From assembly GCA_030549205.1 (NCBI GenBank), contig JAUKTV010000012.1, positions 1,198,501 to 1,262,500 on the forward strand: DNA of 64,000 nt. Direction: 5' to 3'. Below, in pieces: positions 43,576-55,640 of this stretch. The notes beneath the pieces are model-generated. The model was given only the letters and a program-made list of their open reading frames with translations, did no database searches and was not told where the DNA came from. This DNA is from Apiosordaria backusii (taxonomy: Eukaryota > Ascomycota > Sordariomycetes > Sordariales > Lasiosphaeriaceae). The position numbers and the translations under genes are program-made. Position 1 is the stretch's first letter. Each line of letters opens with the position of its first letter.

Positions 43576-44388
43576 CCACAGATCAAATCTAGTCTTAGTA
43601 GCTCAGACCAGTGCGTCGCATGTACCCTGGGCTCTACTCCCCCACCTACACCCTGGCACCCCTCAGCTGGCCAATCAGAAGCCCACACCACACAACAGCA
43701 ATAACTGGTCTAAGGACCAAAGTGGAATTTTGGAACAAAATATGGCTTAAAAAGACCGTCTTTTCCAGGGCCTTCTTTTAATATATATTGCACCCAATTG
43801 GGCCCAGTAGTGGTAGAAAAAGTGGGATAGAAGGCCAGCTTTCTATACCTACTATACCCAATAAACTACCTTTTTAACTACCACTTAGCTAATATAAGGC
43901 TGAATTTAATAAAGAAATATACCTGAAAAAGCCCTTAAAGAGACCATCTTCAGTATATATTTCTTCTTATAGTAGCTATTATATTAAGAAAGTTGGTATG
44001 AGTAATCCTTCGTATATTGAAAAAATCATCATTTCTGATTATTTTCTTTAAGGTTTTATTAATTTTATTAAAAATCAAATTTAATAGCTATAATAATAAA
44101 AAAAGTACCATTATATAGCTAAAACGTAGAGCTTTATTTTCACATAAGGTGCACTATTGTGATTAGCTTGGTCGTGGTTGAATTTAAAGATATATCGAAA
44201 AAGTAAGTTTTTATTTGTATGGGAATCTGATTATTTTCTCCCAAAAATCCACTTAGGTTCTCAGACCTTCTCTGAAAGATGCCTCTGGGGGGCTCACTTA
44301 TACATGCAAGTAGCCTGTGCGGCCCAACCGGGATCGAAGAGAAAGTCTAAGCTACTGAGACTAATCAAATCGGTTTGCAGTCAAGGTA
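43576..44388. other. AT-rich spacer at the repeat border
   Basis: Composition changes here from balanced to strongly AT-rich (from about 43740). There are no open frames with domain features. The part 43578..43605 resembles the reverse complement of 44341..44372, extending the inverted-repeat relation of this block. Confidence 0.4.
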
Positions 44389-44700
44389 TCTTGTAAATAG
44401 AGCTTCGCTCCAGCTACTGCTTATATCATCAGTGTCACGGCACGTAGGTTTACTGAGGCAAAGCTACTGATTTACCATACTGTGTTGACTGAATCTAAGC
44501 TAAAGAAGAAAGAAAGGAAGGGAGGCTTTGCCCAGTCAACCTTGCAGGGTTTTTGAAGTGTGCAAAGGTGGGGCCCGTGAAAGGTAGAGCATTGATAAGA
44601 TAGAGGTCCTGGCAGGTGGAGCCAAACTAGGAAGTGGGGCACTAGCTAGTGCCATGACAATCAGATTCCAGCTCTGAATTTAGAGCTTTGCTTCAATAAA
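44389..44700 (+). repeat. diverged copy of the foldback inner unit, split by a solo LTR
   Basis: TAAATAGAGCTTCGCTCCAG (44394 on) continues, after removal of 44433..44664, into ATTCCAGCTCTGAATTTAGAGC, matching the unit at 43185 and 43310 across the junction. Confidence 0.7.
44433..44659. mobile_element. solo LTR (227 bp) with 5-bp target duplication
   Basis: Starts TGTCACGGCAC and ends GTGCCATGACA (inverted ends), flanked by ATCAG on both sides (44428..44432 and 44660..44664). TG...CA ends plus a 5-bp duplication are the marks of an LTR-retrotransposon remnant. A perfect palindrome GGCACTAGCTAGTGCC lies at 44638..44653. A MITE is the alternative. Confidence 0.75.
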
Positions 44701-44880
44701 AGTGGAGTGCGTGTTTTTTCAGAAGCCATCGCTAGGTACTAGGTAGGTCGCTTGGGAGCTACAGTAGGTGCTTTCGGCGCTGCATCTCCCTCCCTCAATA
44801 GACCCACGACTACTAAAACTTGATATTCGGGCTCGCTGGGCTCTTACATATAGTTTAATATAGATTTGGATAGGTATATC

Positions 44881-45128
44881 TAATACTCAACGTTAGGGTG
44901 GTACTGAAAAGTGTGGTAAAAGGTAATGGATTCGGAAGACCTTTGTAGCTTGCAAGCTTCCCACTTAAGCAGGTATAGGACCTATACCAAAGGTAGGGCA
45001 AGCGGGGCAAGTAAAAGCCTCCTAGCCTAAGCTTACAAGCTAATAAAGATGGAGCTTTGCAATTGATTAGAGCTCCTTATTTAATCTATCATCCTTATCT
45101 TATCTATAGACCTACTTTTCAGATATTA
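44881..45128 (-). repeat. LTR, left copy (3' LTR in element orientation)
   Basis: 248 bp, ends TAATAC...ATATTA. By comparison with the other copy the undamaged ends were TGATAC...GTATCA. Confidence 0.92.
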
Positions 45129-45764
45129 AATGCCGGTGCAATAAAAACCTCTAACGACCTTGTTAAGAATAGCCTTAGTTTTCTTTACTAGGTTTTACAC
45201 GGTTGTAAAGTTCTTCCTTCAATAATACGTTCCTTTCTGTCTTCCTTTATACTTACTTTATCTTCTTTATTCTTCTTAATATCCTTTACTATAGCTTCTT
45301 TCCTTTCTTTCGCTTTCTTTTTATTAATAATAATCTTATAGGGACGACCGGGCTTACGATGTAAAATGTTAAGAATTGCAAGTAAGGTTAAGCTTACTAT
45401 TTACTTAGATACTTACAGTAGAATAGTAGATGCTTTTAAAATAGATATCGTTTTCTTATATATATTGATATAAGGACTATTAGATTTAGCAGTAGGCACT
45501 TTCTTTTATCGGTCCTAATATTTTTAGATTAATTACTGAAAGTGACAGAGTTCTTTATTTAATTTCCATTTATTAACGTAATTGCCCTATCCTTTCTACT
45601 TAATTAAGTACTTAAAAGTGCCATTCGGTTTTCTATTATACTTAATAATACATTTAACTTTATACTATAGTCTATCGTTATCAGAATTGTTAAACTGACT
45701 TTCTTTAATAGGGCCGGGCAGTAGTTTATTACAATCGAATAGGTTATTTTCTTTAAAAATAGCT

Positions 45765-45940
45765 GATAGTTATATAATTAATACTATAGGGTAAATTTTT
45801 ATAGTATTAAAAAGCTTCAATTTATATACTAAGCGGCCTACTCTTTTAACAATCTTAAAAGGTCCTAACCTTTATTATAACCACTTTCGATAAAGGCATT
45901 TAAGAAGGTAGTATTTATAATAAAGCTTAAAATATACCTT
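45765..45940 (-). pseudogene. gypsy integrase C-terminal module relic
   Basis: KVYFKLYYKYYLLKCLYRKWL, then LGPFKIVKRVGRLVYKLKL and KIYPIVLI on the minus strand match the GPFxIxxRVGxxAYxLxLP...IHPVxxxxxL module that follows integrase in gypsy elements. Confidence 0.8.
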
Positions 45941-46239
45941 ATTACCTACCTTAAAGTCGATTAGTTGGTAGTACTTATTGTATTGTCTTTTAGTATTAAT
46001 AGCAGTAAAGTCTATAGTTAATTATACGTCTTTTCAAATATAGTCCCTTACTATTAGAATATTAGCAGGATCGGTTTTAACTAACGTTAAGGCAGTTAAA
46101 GGCCTAATTAGTTTAAATCTATATAAAAGGTTATAAGGCAATGTATTAATAGGATCTAAGTACAAATTGTTAAGCTCCTACTAAAACTTATCTACTACCT
46201 TTACTTAAGATTTACCTAGATTTTTAAAGTAAAAAAAGC

Positions 46240-46620
46240 AAATGGCGATTTCTACAGTCTGATTCTTCCGTTCAGCTATTCTATCGCTTTATAAATAGTA
46301 GGCTATAGTTATAAGGAGTTTTGTATTTAAGACGTGCTATATACCTTATTAAACATTAAATATAAACTTACAATCTTAATCGGAAATAATTCTAGAAGGC
46401 ACTTCTTAGTTACTTTTTATTAGGGACCTTATAAGGACTGAACTAACTTCCTTAACAGTATATGTTAAATAAATTGGAATAAGGAGAGACCTTTTTATGG
46501 CCTTATACAATACTGTTAGTAGTAAATTAAAGGATTGGTATCTTTTAAGTTCGAATCCGGATCCTATTAAAGACACTTTAAGTATTCTAACGATAAAGTC
46601 GATAGCAATAGTTTATATCG
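46240..46620 (-). pseudogene. gypsy integrase core relic
   Basis: Minus-strand translation shows TIAIDFIV, ELKRYQSFNLLLTV, KRSLLIPIYLTYT, VPSRIISD and AERKNQTVEIAI. These are the surroundings of the D,D,E catalytic residues, with stops between them. Confidence 0.88.
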
Positions 46621-47868
46621 GTAAATTATTACTAGGTTAGATTAGTTGATAATTGCCGATAGGTACTTTTTAGTCTATAGTATTAAGTTGATATATTAGA
46701 CAGTATTGTATGTATTTTTTAACGTTCTAGGTTTTATTTACTATAGTAAGACCTTGCAGGTTATACAATATCCTTTTTTAACTAAAGTAATACTTATTAT
46801 TATAGGCTTAGCCTAAGACTTTTTTAATTATATTGTAAGGAATATATAAAGATCTTATACCATTTACTTAAATATTGTAAAGTAAATCGTCGTATAGGGC
46901 AAATAAATATCTGATATATAAAAGGATGCTAGCGACCTTATTAGTTATATTCTTCTTACTTAACCTACTTAGGTTCTTAATAATGGCCTTATACTTTATA
47001 TCCTACTAATATCCTTTAATAAATCTTTTCTTTAATAAGTCTTCTATCTTAGCTTCTAAATATATAAACCAAACATTGTCCAAAACAACCTCCCTTTCCT
47101 CCTTTTTCGGCTTATCCTATAAAGCCACTAGCTTACTTAAGGCATCCAGTACTAGGTTCTTCTTTTTTAATAAATAGAAGATATTAAGATCGTACTAATT
47201 TAAATATACTAACGTATTAATCAATCTTTTATTAGTTCGATCTGTAAATACGGTATTTAAATTCGACTTTTCGTAGATCCCTTTAATAAAGGAATAATCT
47301 ATTAGGACGATAACTGGATAGTGTACTAAGTAAATTATAGTATATAACTTCTTTACTTTTTAGACTAAGCATGCTACTTCCAATTTAAATAGACTATAAT
47401 TGACCTTTTCTTTAATTAAATAATAACTTAAAAATATAATTGATTTAACCTGATTAATTAGAATGTCCTTACTTAACTACTAAACATAACCTTTCTTAAA
47501 GTAAAATATTATAATACCGAATCTTTACTCGATTGACCTATCGATCTATATAAATAAAAGTCGATCGGTATTGAAATGGTAAAGTATAGTGGGATCGTTA
47601 TATATTGCCTTTTAGATAATGCGAAAAGACTTAAGCTTAGTTTAGATAGGTTTGAATGTAAACCGAAAGTAATAACTGGCTTACTTTTGCAAGTTATTTA
47701 ATACAATTTAACCAGACTTACATCCTATAGCTAGTAGTTTAACCTTTTATTACTATAAAGGCTTAGTTAACTTAGTATAATATAGAATTAAATACTTTAA
47801 AAATCCTAATCCTTTAATATATTGCTTAAAAGCTTTAAGGTTTTTAGAAAATGCCAGTTAGTAGAAAG

Positions 47869-48370
47869 CAGCGATTCTATTATAGGTATTAATAAGGTCT
47901 AAGGTATTAATATAGAAGCTAAGGAGCTTGACGTTAAGGTATTTTAATTACGACTTAACTGGCGAAAGTACGATATTTTTATTAAGGAAGAGTTTAAAAA
48001 CTATATATAGATACTTAATATAATCTTTAACTAAGTCGGAGAAGACTACGATATTATTAATAAAGGCTTTATAATAGTAGTTATACTTCTTTAGCAGTAT
48101 GTTTATAAACCTTTGTATATATATTAAGGTATTTTAATACCCTATTAGTACTATTCTAAGCTCCTTTATACCTTTTAGACTAATTAGTATTAACTAGTTT
48201 TAATACGGCAAGTATATATCGAACTGGTAGAAAAATAAGGTAGCGTTGATTATTGAAATAAATTTCTTCCCTTTTATAGCTATTATAATGTCCGATTGTA
48301 AAAGGAAAGGATAATTGTTAAAGATAGAGATTCGGTTTAATATATAGAGATCAATTACCACTTTGCCTTT
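47869..48370 (-). pseudogene. gypsy reverse transcriptase relic
   Basis: Minus-strand translation gives GKVVIDLYILNRIS, YPFLLQSDII, GKKFISIINATLFFYQF, then FINNIVVFSD (consensus YIDDIVIFSD), VFKLFLNKNIVLSPVKS and NRIAA. This is the Ty3/gypsy motif series with stops and Asp-to-Asn changes typical of RIP. Confidence 0.9.
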
Positions 48371-51300
48371 TATAATACTATACAGTATTCTTTAGATAAT
48401 AAAGACTAGATATATAAAAGGCGTAGACTTTATAGAAAAAACCATTTAATTTTGATTGTATAAGCGACTATAAATATTATCGAGGACCTTTCTATCTTTT
48501 TTACTTAACGGGAAGGATCGAGCCTTTGCTTAGTATTGAGTTTACTATCCTTTAATTAAAGGTATTTATATTATATCCTCCTTTAGTATATCGATTAGAC
48601 CTTTATTTATTTATAAGGCAGGCTTTTCCTTAATTACTTCCATAACCTTTATAGCGAAATCTTTATCGGCAGTATATATATATACTCCTTCTTTAATAAT
48701 AATTTCGATATACTTTTTGTCTATTTTAATTCTTAAATTAGAGATTTTTTTAAGGACAGTTGGAAGGACATTGTTAAACTTAGGCTTTTTTACTTGCTTA
48801 AACTGTATGGTCTAAAAGGCTAAGTCTAAATTAAGAACTGGAACTGAGGTTTAAAGGATGATATTAACTTTAAAGGGATCTTAAGTAAGTATAATAGTTA
48901 ATATTCCCTAGGTGATTTTAAAGATCGAGTTATTAAACGGTATAAATAACTTAATAGGTACTAAAGTATTAGCTATTCCTTCAGTAGGCGATTTATAAAG
49001 AACTTCCTTAACTACTAAAGTAATTAGAAACTAAGTATTTATAATTAAAGGACCTTATAGTAAGGTTATAAACTATACTATATTAAAGCTAGTAACGTCT
49101 GCTATAGCCGTAAAGGTAATTACTGGCAGTAATCCTCTCTTTATAGCGGTTAGAGTAGCTCTAATAATACCGGTACTGACAGTTAAGACTTTAAGGCTTT
49201 TATTTTAAAATATAGTAAAGTATTTACTATTTTAACGTTCTTTAATAGTTCCGACTTTATAATACTTAAAAATAGTAAGAATATCTTCGGTATTATTTTT
49301 AATAAAAACCACTTTAAGTATATAAGTATTGATTAAGGACGATATAGTAGTAAAGTGCTTTAAATCGAAACTGAAAGTACGATCTATAGGGAGAGGCTTA
49401 TATTCGATAAGAATGAAGGCTTCTTAACTAAATATAAGAGTGATTTTCTATATTATCTTTACTTTCCTATAGTAGGGCTTAAAAGTAGTGTAAGCGGTAA
49501 ACTTAATATAATACTTTACTAAGTATAGGTAAATCTTCTAATTACTATAGTGGACTTCTGCACTGTATAGGACTATAAAGTCATTACCGAGTAGAAGGTT
49601 AAGTATAAGGTCTTTAATAACCTAATTGCCTTTAGTAAACTTTATTAAGGTTGGATTTCCTTAAAGGTTGTATTTTAGAAAATAGAAAGAGAACTTTACC
49701 TATTTATTAAGCTAAAGTAGCTTACTGTTAATACCCTTAACCTTACCTCTTTGCTTTTTAATAGTATGTTTAAGTATGTTAAGGAAATTTTACTTAATAA
49801 TAGTTCTACCTATACCGGGGTTAAAGCAGATTTCTAAGTCCTTATTATCAGTCTTAGACCTAACTAGCGTATGTAAATAGGTAAAGCTAAAGTTAGGATT
49901 TTAATCGTTTTCCTTAATATTAAGTAATAGCGCTTTTTTAACTTTAAATTCGCTTAAAAGCTAAAGGGCATTCTAGTAAGTTAGAAAAAAGTCATTAATT
50001 TTAGGGTTAACTATAGTAAGGCAAATAAAGCCTTTAATTATATCTTTATAGACTTTAAGGTACTTGAATAGTGCATTGCAAAACTTGAAAACTTTACAAT
50101 AATAGCTATAAGTATGTTTTTTAATATTCTTTAAGTACTTACTAAATAATTCGACACGAACTTCCGATATACTATAGCACTGCTTACGGTAATTAGAAGT
50201 CTCTTCCGTAGTAAAGAACTGCTAATAATATTTAGCATAGGACTTACTAACGTTAAAAACAAAGTAAGATATCTTAGCTTTAGTATTATAGTAATTATCG
50301 TTAGATTTACTTTTAATACTAGCTTCGGTTTTACCTTCAGTATCTTCTACTTAGTAGACTCGGTTTAGCTTCCTATCTTATTTATCTCGGTCGTTCCGGT
50401 TTAACTTAGTCCTATCGGAACTACGGTTACAATTGCGGTTACAATCGCAAGCTCGATCATAGTCTCAGGCTTAATCTTAATCAGAGTTACAAAGGCAGCC
50501 TCCTTTTCTATCGTTATAAGGGTTTCTATCTCTATTATTATATAAGCTTCGATACCTGTTTTTATTATAGAAAAAGCGTTGAAAAGATTATAAAGAAAAA
50601 GACTGATTAGAATTTTACGCATTATTATATGGCTATTAAGTAGGAGCATTATTAAAGTACTTTTTTATAATAATATAAGGATAACAGTTAGAGGCTACTG
50701 CTAATAGTACTGCTTTTGCATCCTTAACTTTAAGTATATAATCGCTTAATTCTTTATAATACAATAGAGTAAGTAAGTACTGCTTAATTTAAATGTTAAT
50801 TAAAGACTAAATCTACATTATAACTTTAAACTAATTGGCATTATTATTAGAAATGGTATCGATAGTCTAAACATAATGCAATATTTTCTAAATAAACTAA
50901 AGCAGAGCCTATTTATTATAAGCGATATTCTTAAAGGTAAAAGATCCAGTATAAAACAACTTAATAGTAGTAGCTAGGTTAGGTATAAATTATATTTTCA
51001 ATATTATTAACATAGCTTACAGTCCCTTTTAACATATATCCTTATATAAAACGCTAAATATCTTATTATTCTACTAAAGTACTACTATATTTACTAGGAT
51101 TGACTAAAAGAAAGAAGTAATCTACTGCTTAGTAAATTCGTAAGTCTCCTCTTCTTTTAAAAAGAAATAGATACAGTTAATAAAATAGAAAATGTCTGTA
51201 AAAATAACTGTCTTGCTTTTTAATACTATACCTATATTATTAGGGTCTTTATAATTAGGCCAAAATAGGCCTATATCTTCTTTTTTAATCTTAATACTGT

Positions 51301-53379
51301 TAGGGGAATTAGTAATTGTAAAATTGGCGGTTTCTACATTGCAGTAACGGTAGTTGCAATTATCTAAGTCTTTGCCTTACCTTAAAAGGTTAAAAGGATC
51401 TTTTAAGGGACGACAGGCATTATTTTCGTCGCCTAACCTATTATCACTACTATTAAGGTTACTAGGAGCACTTAATATACCTCTATAGGAAATAGGTAGC
51501 TTACTATTACTGGTCGGCAGATAACTATATTCTTAACTTAGGCCGGATTTAATAGTATAACGCAGCTGGTTTCTACTATATAGAGTTAAATCGAACTCTA
51601 TAAAGTTAACTCTTCCTTTTTATAAGTTAGTAATGTCTTTATATATATTCTCTAATCCCTTTACTATCTTATTTTACTCTACAGCCTAATAGGTGTACTT
51701 TTTATTAAAATCGCCTATATATATAGCATTCTCTATTAATATAATAGTAGCTAAATTGGCAGTTTGAATAGCGGTATTAATCTACTCTATATCGGTAACC
51801 TTAATTTTATTTACTTAATTCTAAAGGTTATTAATATTGGTCTTTAAAACTATCTGTTACTACTGGATATTTTTTAAATAACTAAATGCATACTTATAAT
51901 TAACTATCTTAAGGTTTATAGTAATATACTCCTTAGTATAGAAGTTTGCTTTAAAGTTAAACTATATAACTTTAAAGTCTAATTTATCAGTAATTTTATT
52001 AAAATGTTTATATATTCTATTAATATTACCTTAAAGCTTAACTATAGCATAATTCTTAATCCTAAATATGCAAGAATAAGCAGTAATATTATAATTAGTT
52101 ACTATCCTTTAAATATTTAAGATATCTTTCTTAAACTTCTCTTGTATTTTAAACATTTGAACTGTTATGGCTTTAGAAGTTACTACAAACTTAAGCTAAC
52201 TATTAAAGCATTAGCTAATAGTAAACTCAAGTTTATTGTTTAAATCTGCTAATTAAGTAACTTAGTTAACAGTCTTATTAAAAAGATCGCTAATATAATA
52301 ATTAATTTTTTTATTAAGGAATTTAACAGTCTTAATATTTTTACCAAATCAACTTAGCAGCTTAAGCACTATGTTAGAATCTAACAGGACTTAGTACATA
52401 CAACTGTCCTCAATCCTATTATTATCGGACTGGTCTTACTCTTCAATGCAGCTTTTATTAGCAATTTCTTCTTCGGGAAAATCGCGACCTATAGTCACTA
52501 AATTGCACTGACAGTAAGGGTTAGCTAGATTAAATAATTTACCTATAATATTAAAAGAGGCTTTGCCTTTATTTTAATAGAGGCTTCGCAAGGTTTACTT
52601 ATACTTATCGCTCTGTTTTTACTAAGCAAGGTTAAGTATTTTTTAAAGGCTAGTTAATTAACCGACTGCTATATTCGGCAGAAGCGCAGGTTAAGGAAGT
52701 AAGGTTAACGACCTAGATAGTTCGGAATTGAATAAGCCTAATATAGCTATGTCCTTATAAGTTATTAAACAAATGCAATATAGTAAAATAAAAGGAAAAC
52801 TCGATAACACAAGACTAGCGAAAACTAGTAGAATAGAAATCTCTTATCTATTTAGCTACTAAAGATTACCTAAAGATATAAGATTTACTCCTTTTACAAT
52901 AAAAGGTCGCTTCTAGCTACCAAAGATTACCAAAAGCTATTTCCAGATCTAGAAGGGGAAAATAGCGACAGGGCTATAGGTAGGGAAGAAGTTAACGGCT
53001 ACCGATAATTACCGAAGACTGGAAACCCGTGTAGCTACCGAAGATCACTATACGGTAGGACAAAAGAAAGAGGACTCTATAGCTACCGATAATCACCAAT
53101 AGAGGGGAAATCGCAAATATCCGCAAGCTCGCAAACGTACTTACAGAATAGGCACAATAGTAAGGCTAAGGTTATCGCAATTACTCAAAGCACGTCGACC
53201 TTTTCACGTTCTTAATACTCTTATAAGATTGTTGCTTAAGCTAACAGGCGCGGCGACCTTAGGCAGCGGCGACAGATCTCAAGGTCAGTAAATCAAAAAG
53301 CGCGGCGACTTCTCGATTGCCGGGCAAATAAACTACAGTACGGCGACTGAAGCTATTTACAATGGTAAAGTAAACGATA

Positions 53380-53397
53380 CTGCAGTTGCAGCTACCA
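53380..53397 (-). promoter_or_regulatory. primer-binding site of the gypsy element
   Basis: On the minus strand TGGTAGCTGCAACTGCAG lies two bases inside the right LTR. A TGG start two bases from the LTR is the usual layout for priming by a tRNA 3' end (here ending in TACCA). It fixes the element orientation, in agreement with the coding relics. Confidence 0.65.
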
Positions 53398-53399
53398 TT

Positions 53400-53647
53400 T
53401 AATACTCAACGTTAGGGTGGTACTGAAAAGTGTAGTAAAAGGTAATGGATTCGGAAGACCTTCGTGGCTTACAAGCTTTCCACTTAAGCAGGTATAGGAC
53501 CTATACCAAAGGTGGGGCAAGCAGGGCAAGTAAAAGCCCCCTGGCCTAAGCTTGCAAGCTGACAAAGGTAGAGCTCTGCAATTGATCAGAGCTCCTTATC
53601 TAATCTATCATCCTTATCTTATCTATGGACCCACTTTTCGGGTATCA
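53400..53647 (-). repeat. LTR, right copy (5' LTR in element orientation)
   Basis: 248 bp without length difference to the left copy. I count 22 differences by eye, all transitions. Confidence 0.92.
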
Positions 53648-53652
53648 ATATC

Positions 53653-55640
53653 CTACAATAATCTGCTGATACAGTTAGGGGTGCGTTATTTTACGGCACT
53701 TTTATATAGCCGTAAATTGATTTTTAACTAAACGTACTAAAATCAGGGTCAGCTAAGCTGTACTTTAGCTTATTTACCCGCCTTAGTATACGAGCCCCCG
53801 TACATCGGTCAGTAAGTATATAAGGGGAGAGCGCCTAAGGTACCCAAAGTACCCAGGATACCTACGGTAATTAAGGTTTTAACTACAGCAATTACTTTCA
53901 GCACTGCATCTTTCTCCCAGCAGTCCTATAGCTACTAAAACTTAATATTTAAGCTTACTAGGTTCCTGCATATAAGTTAGTATAGGTTTAAATAGGTGCA
54001 TTCTACAATAACCCGCTGAAGTAGTTAGAGGTATACTATTTTACGGTACTTTTATATAACTATAAGTCGATTTTTAACTAAATACACTAAAATCAGGGTT
54101 AGCTAAGCTGTACTTTAGCTTATCTACCTACTCTAGTATACAAGCCCCTACACGTTAATGAGCAAGTATATAAAGGAAAAGAAAAAAACAATCCCTATTA
54201 GAGCATTAGCTAATATAGTTAGTCTTCTTCTAATAGCAACTTATAACTATTAGCCTACTATTATTTATTAATAAAAAGTTAAAATAGAACTATAGAACCT
54301 ATCAATTAAGGTACCAGGTAAGTCGCTTAGAAGGCCCTTTAGCCTGGACACAGCCGTCAGTTTTTTCTTTCGGCTCCCCCTCCTCCTGTAGGCCGCTGTA
54401 GCTTAGCGGGCAGCCACTGGGGCGCGTGCTTTTCCAAGGGCTACCGCTGGGTGCCAGTTAGGTCGTTCAAAAGGCGACACAGCCGTCAGTTTTTTTCTTT
54501 CGGCTCTCCCTCCCCCTATAGGCCGCTGCAGCTCAGCAGGCAGCCACTAGGGCGCGTGCTTTTTCAGGGGCTACCGCTAGGTGCCAATTAAAACACAGCC
54601 GTCGGTTTTTTTCTTTTAGCTCTTCCTCTCTCTATAGGCCACTGTAACTTAGTAGGCAAGCACTAGGGCACGTGGTTTTTTAGGGGCTACCGTTAAGTGC
54701 CGGGTAGGTCGTTTAGGAGGCCCTTTAGCCTAGACATAGCCGTTGGTTTTTTTCTTTCAGCTCTCCCTCCCCCTATAGGCCGCTATAGCTTAGCAGGCAG
54801 CTACTAAAGTACATACTTTTTTAGGGGCTACCGCTAGATGCCAGTTAAGTCATTTAAAAGGCAATACAGCCGTCGGTTTTTTTCTTTTAGCTCTCCCTTC
54901 CCCTATAAGCCACTATAGCTTAGTAAGCAAGTACTGCCGGTTAGGCTGCTTAAGAGCTACAGTAGGTACTTTCGGCACTACATCTCCCCCCCTAACGGTC
55001 CTACGGCCACTAAAACTTAATATTTAGGCTTACTAGGCTTCTATATACAGTTTAGTATAAGTCTGGATAAATACATCCCATAATAACCTACCGATACAGT
55101 TAAGGATACACGGTTTCGCAGCACTTTTATATAGCCGTAAGTTGATTTTTAACCAAATATACCAAAACTAAGGTCAGCTAAGCTGTACTTTAGCTCATCT
55201 GCCCGCCCTAGTATACAAGCCCCTCCACGTCGGTCGGTAGATATATAAGAGAAGAGCACTTAAGTACTTTCGATACTATATCTCCCCCCCTAGCAGTCCT
55301 ACAGCTACTAAAACTTGATTTTCAGGCTTACTAAGCTCCTGCACACAGTTTAGTATAGGTCTGGATAGGTATATTCTACGATAACCTACCAATATAGTTA
55401 AAAGTGCAAGATTTCGCAGCACTTTTATATAGCCGTAAGTCGATTTTTAGCCAAATATACTAAAATCAAGGTTAGCCAAGCCGTACTTTAGCTTATCTAC
55501 CTACCCTAGTATATAAGCCGCTATATATCGGTCGGTAAGTATATAAAGGAAAAGAAAAAAACAGTCCCTACCGGAAGATTGGCCGGTATAGTTAGCCTCC
55601 TTCTAATAGCAGCTTATAGCTACTAGCTTAATAATAATAA
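53653..55640 (+). repeat. array of diverged 300-bp units
   Basis: Four copies of a unit beginning CTACAGTAGGTACTTTCGGC and ending GTATATAAGGGGA: 44760..44880 continued at 53653..53833 (split by the gypsy element), about 53882..54181, 54957..55260 and 55261..55555. Each contains CACTTTTATATAGCCGTAA and CAGCTAAGCTGTACTTTAGC. Copies 2 and 4 are both followed by the same tail (AACARTCCCTA...CTTCTAATAGCARCTTATA), so a larger block of more than 1 kb was duplicated. They may be LTRs or subtelomeric repeats of an unrecognised element. Confidence 0.75.
54335..54950 (+). repeat. five tandem units of about 120-140 bp
   Basis: Each unit reads ACACAGCCGTCAG, a long T run, CTTTCGGCTCTCCCTCC, TATAGGCCGCTGTAGCTTAGC, GGGCGCGTGCTTTTTCAGGG and CTACCGCTAGGTGCC, with an optional AAGGCCCTTTAGCCTGG spacer. 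Starts are at about 54352, 54476, 54593, 54734 and 54865. A partial copy remains at 44700..44755, left of the gypsy element. Confidence 0.8.

Larger units (their letters stand above)
44881..53647 (-). mobile_element. complete but RIP-inactivated Ty3/gypsy LTR retrotransposon
   Basis: 8767 bp with 248-bp LTRs at both ends and a perfect 5-bp target duplication ATATC (44876..44880 and 53648..53652). The coding order on the minus strand is gag side at the right, then reverse transcriptase, integrase and a C-terminal module at the left, which is the Ty3/gypsy order. A primer-binding site abuts the right LTR. All frames are full of stops and the sequence is strongly AT-rich; key codons changed by G-to-A or C-to-T (the catalytic Asp-Asp of reverse transcriptase reads Asn-Asn). 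No intact gene remains. Confidence 0.92.

Noticed and set aside
50401..50649. 82-codon minus-strand frame rich in Ile
   Set aside because: Lies within the RIP-damaged gypsy element; composition reflects AT richness, not a gene.
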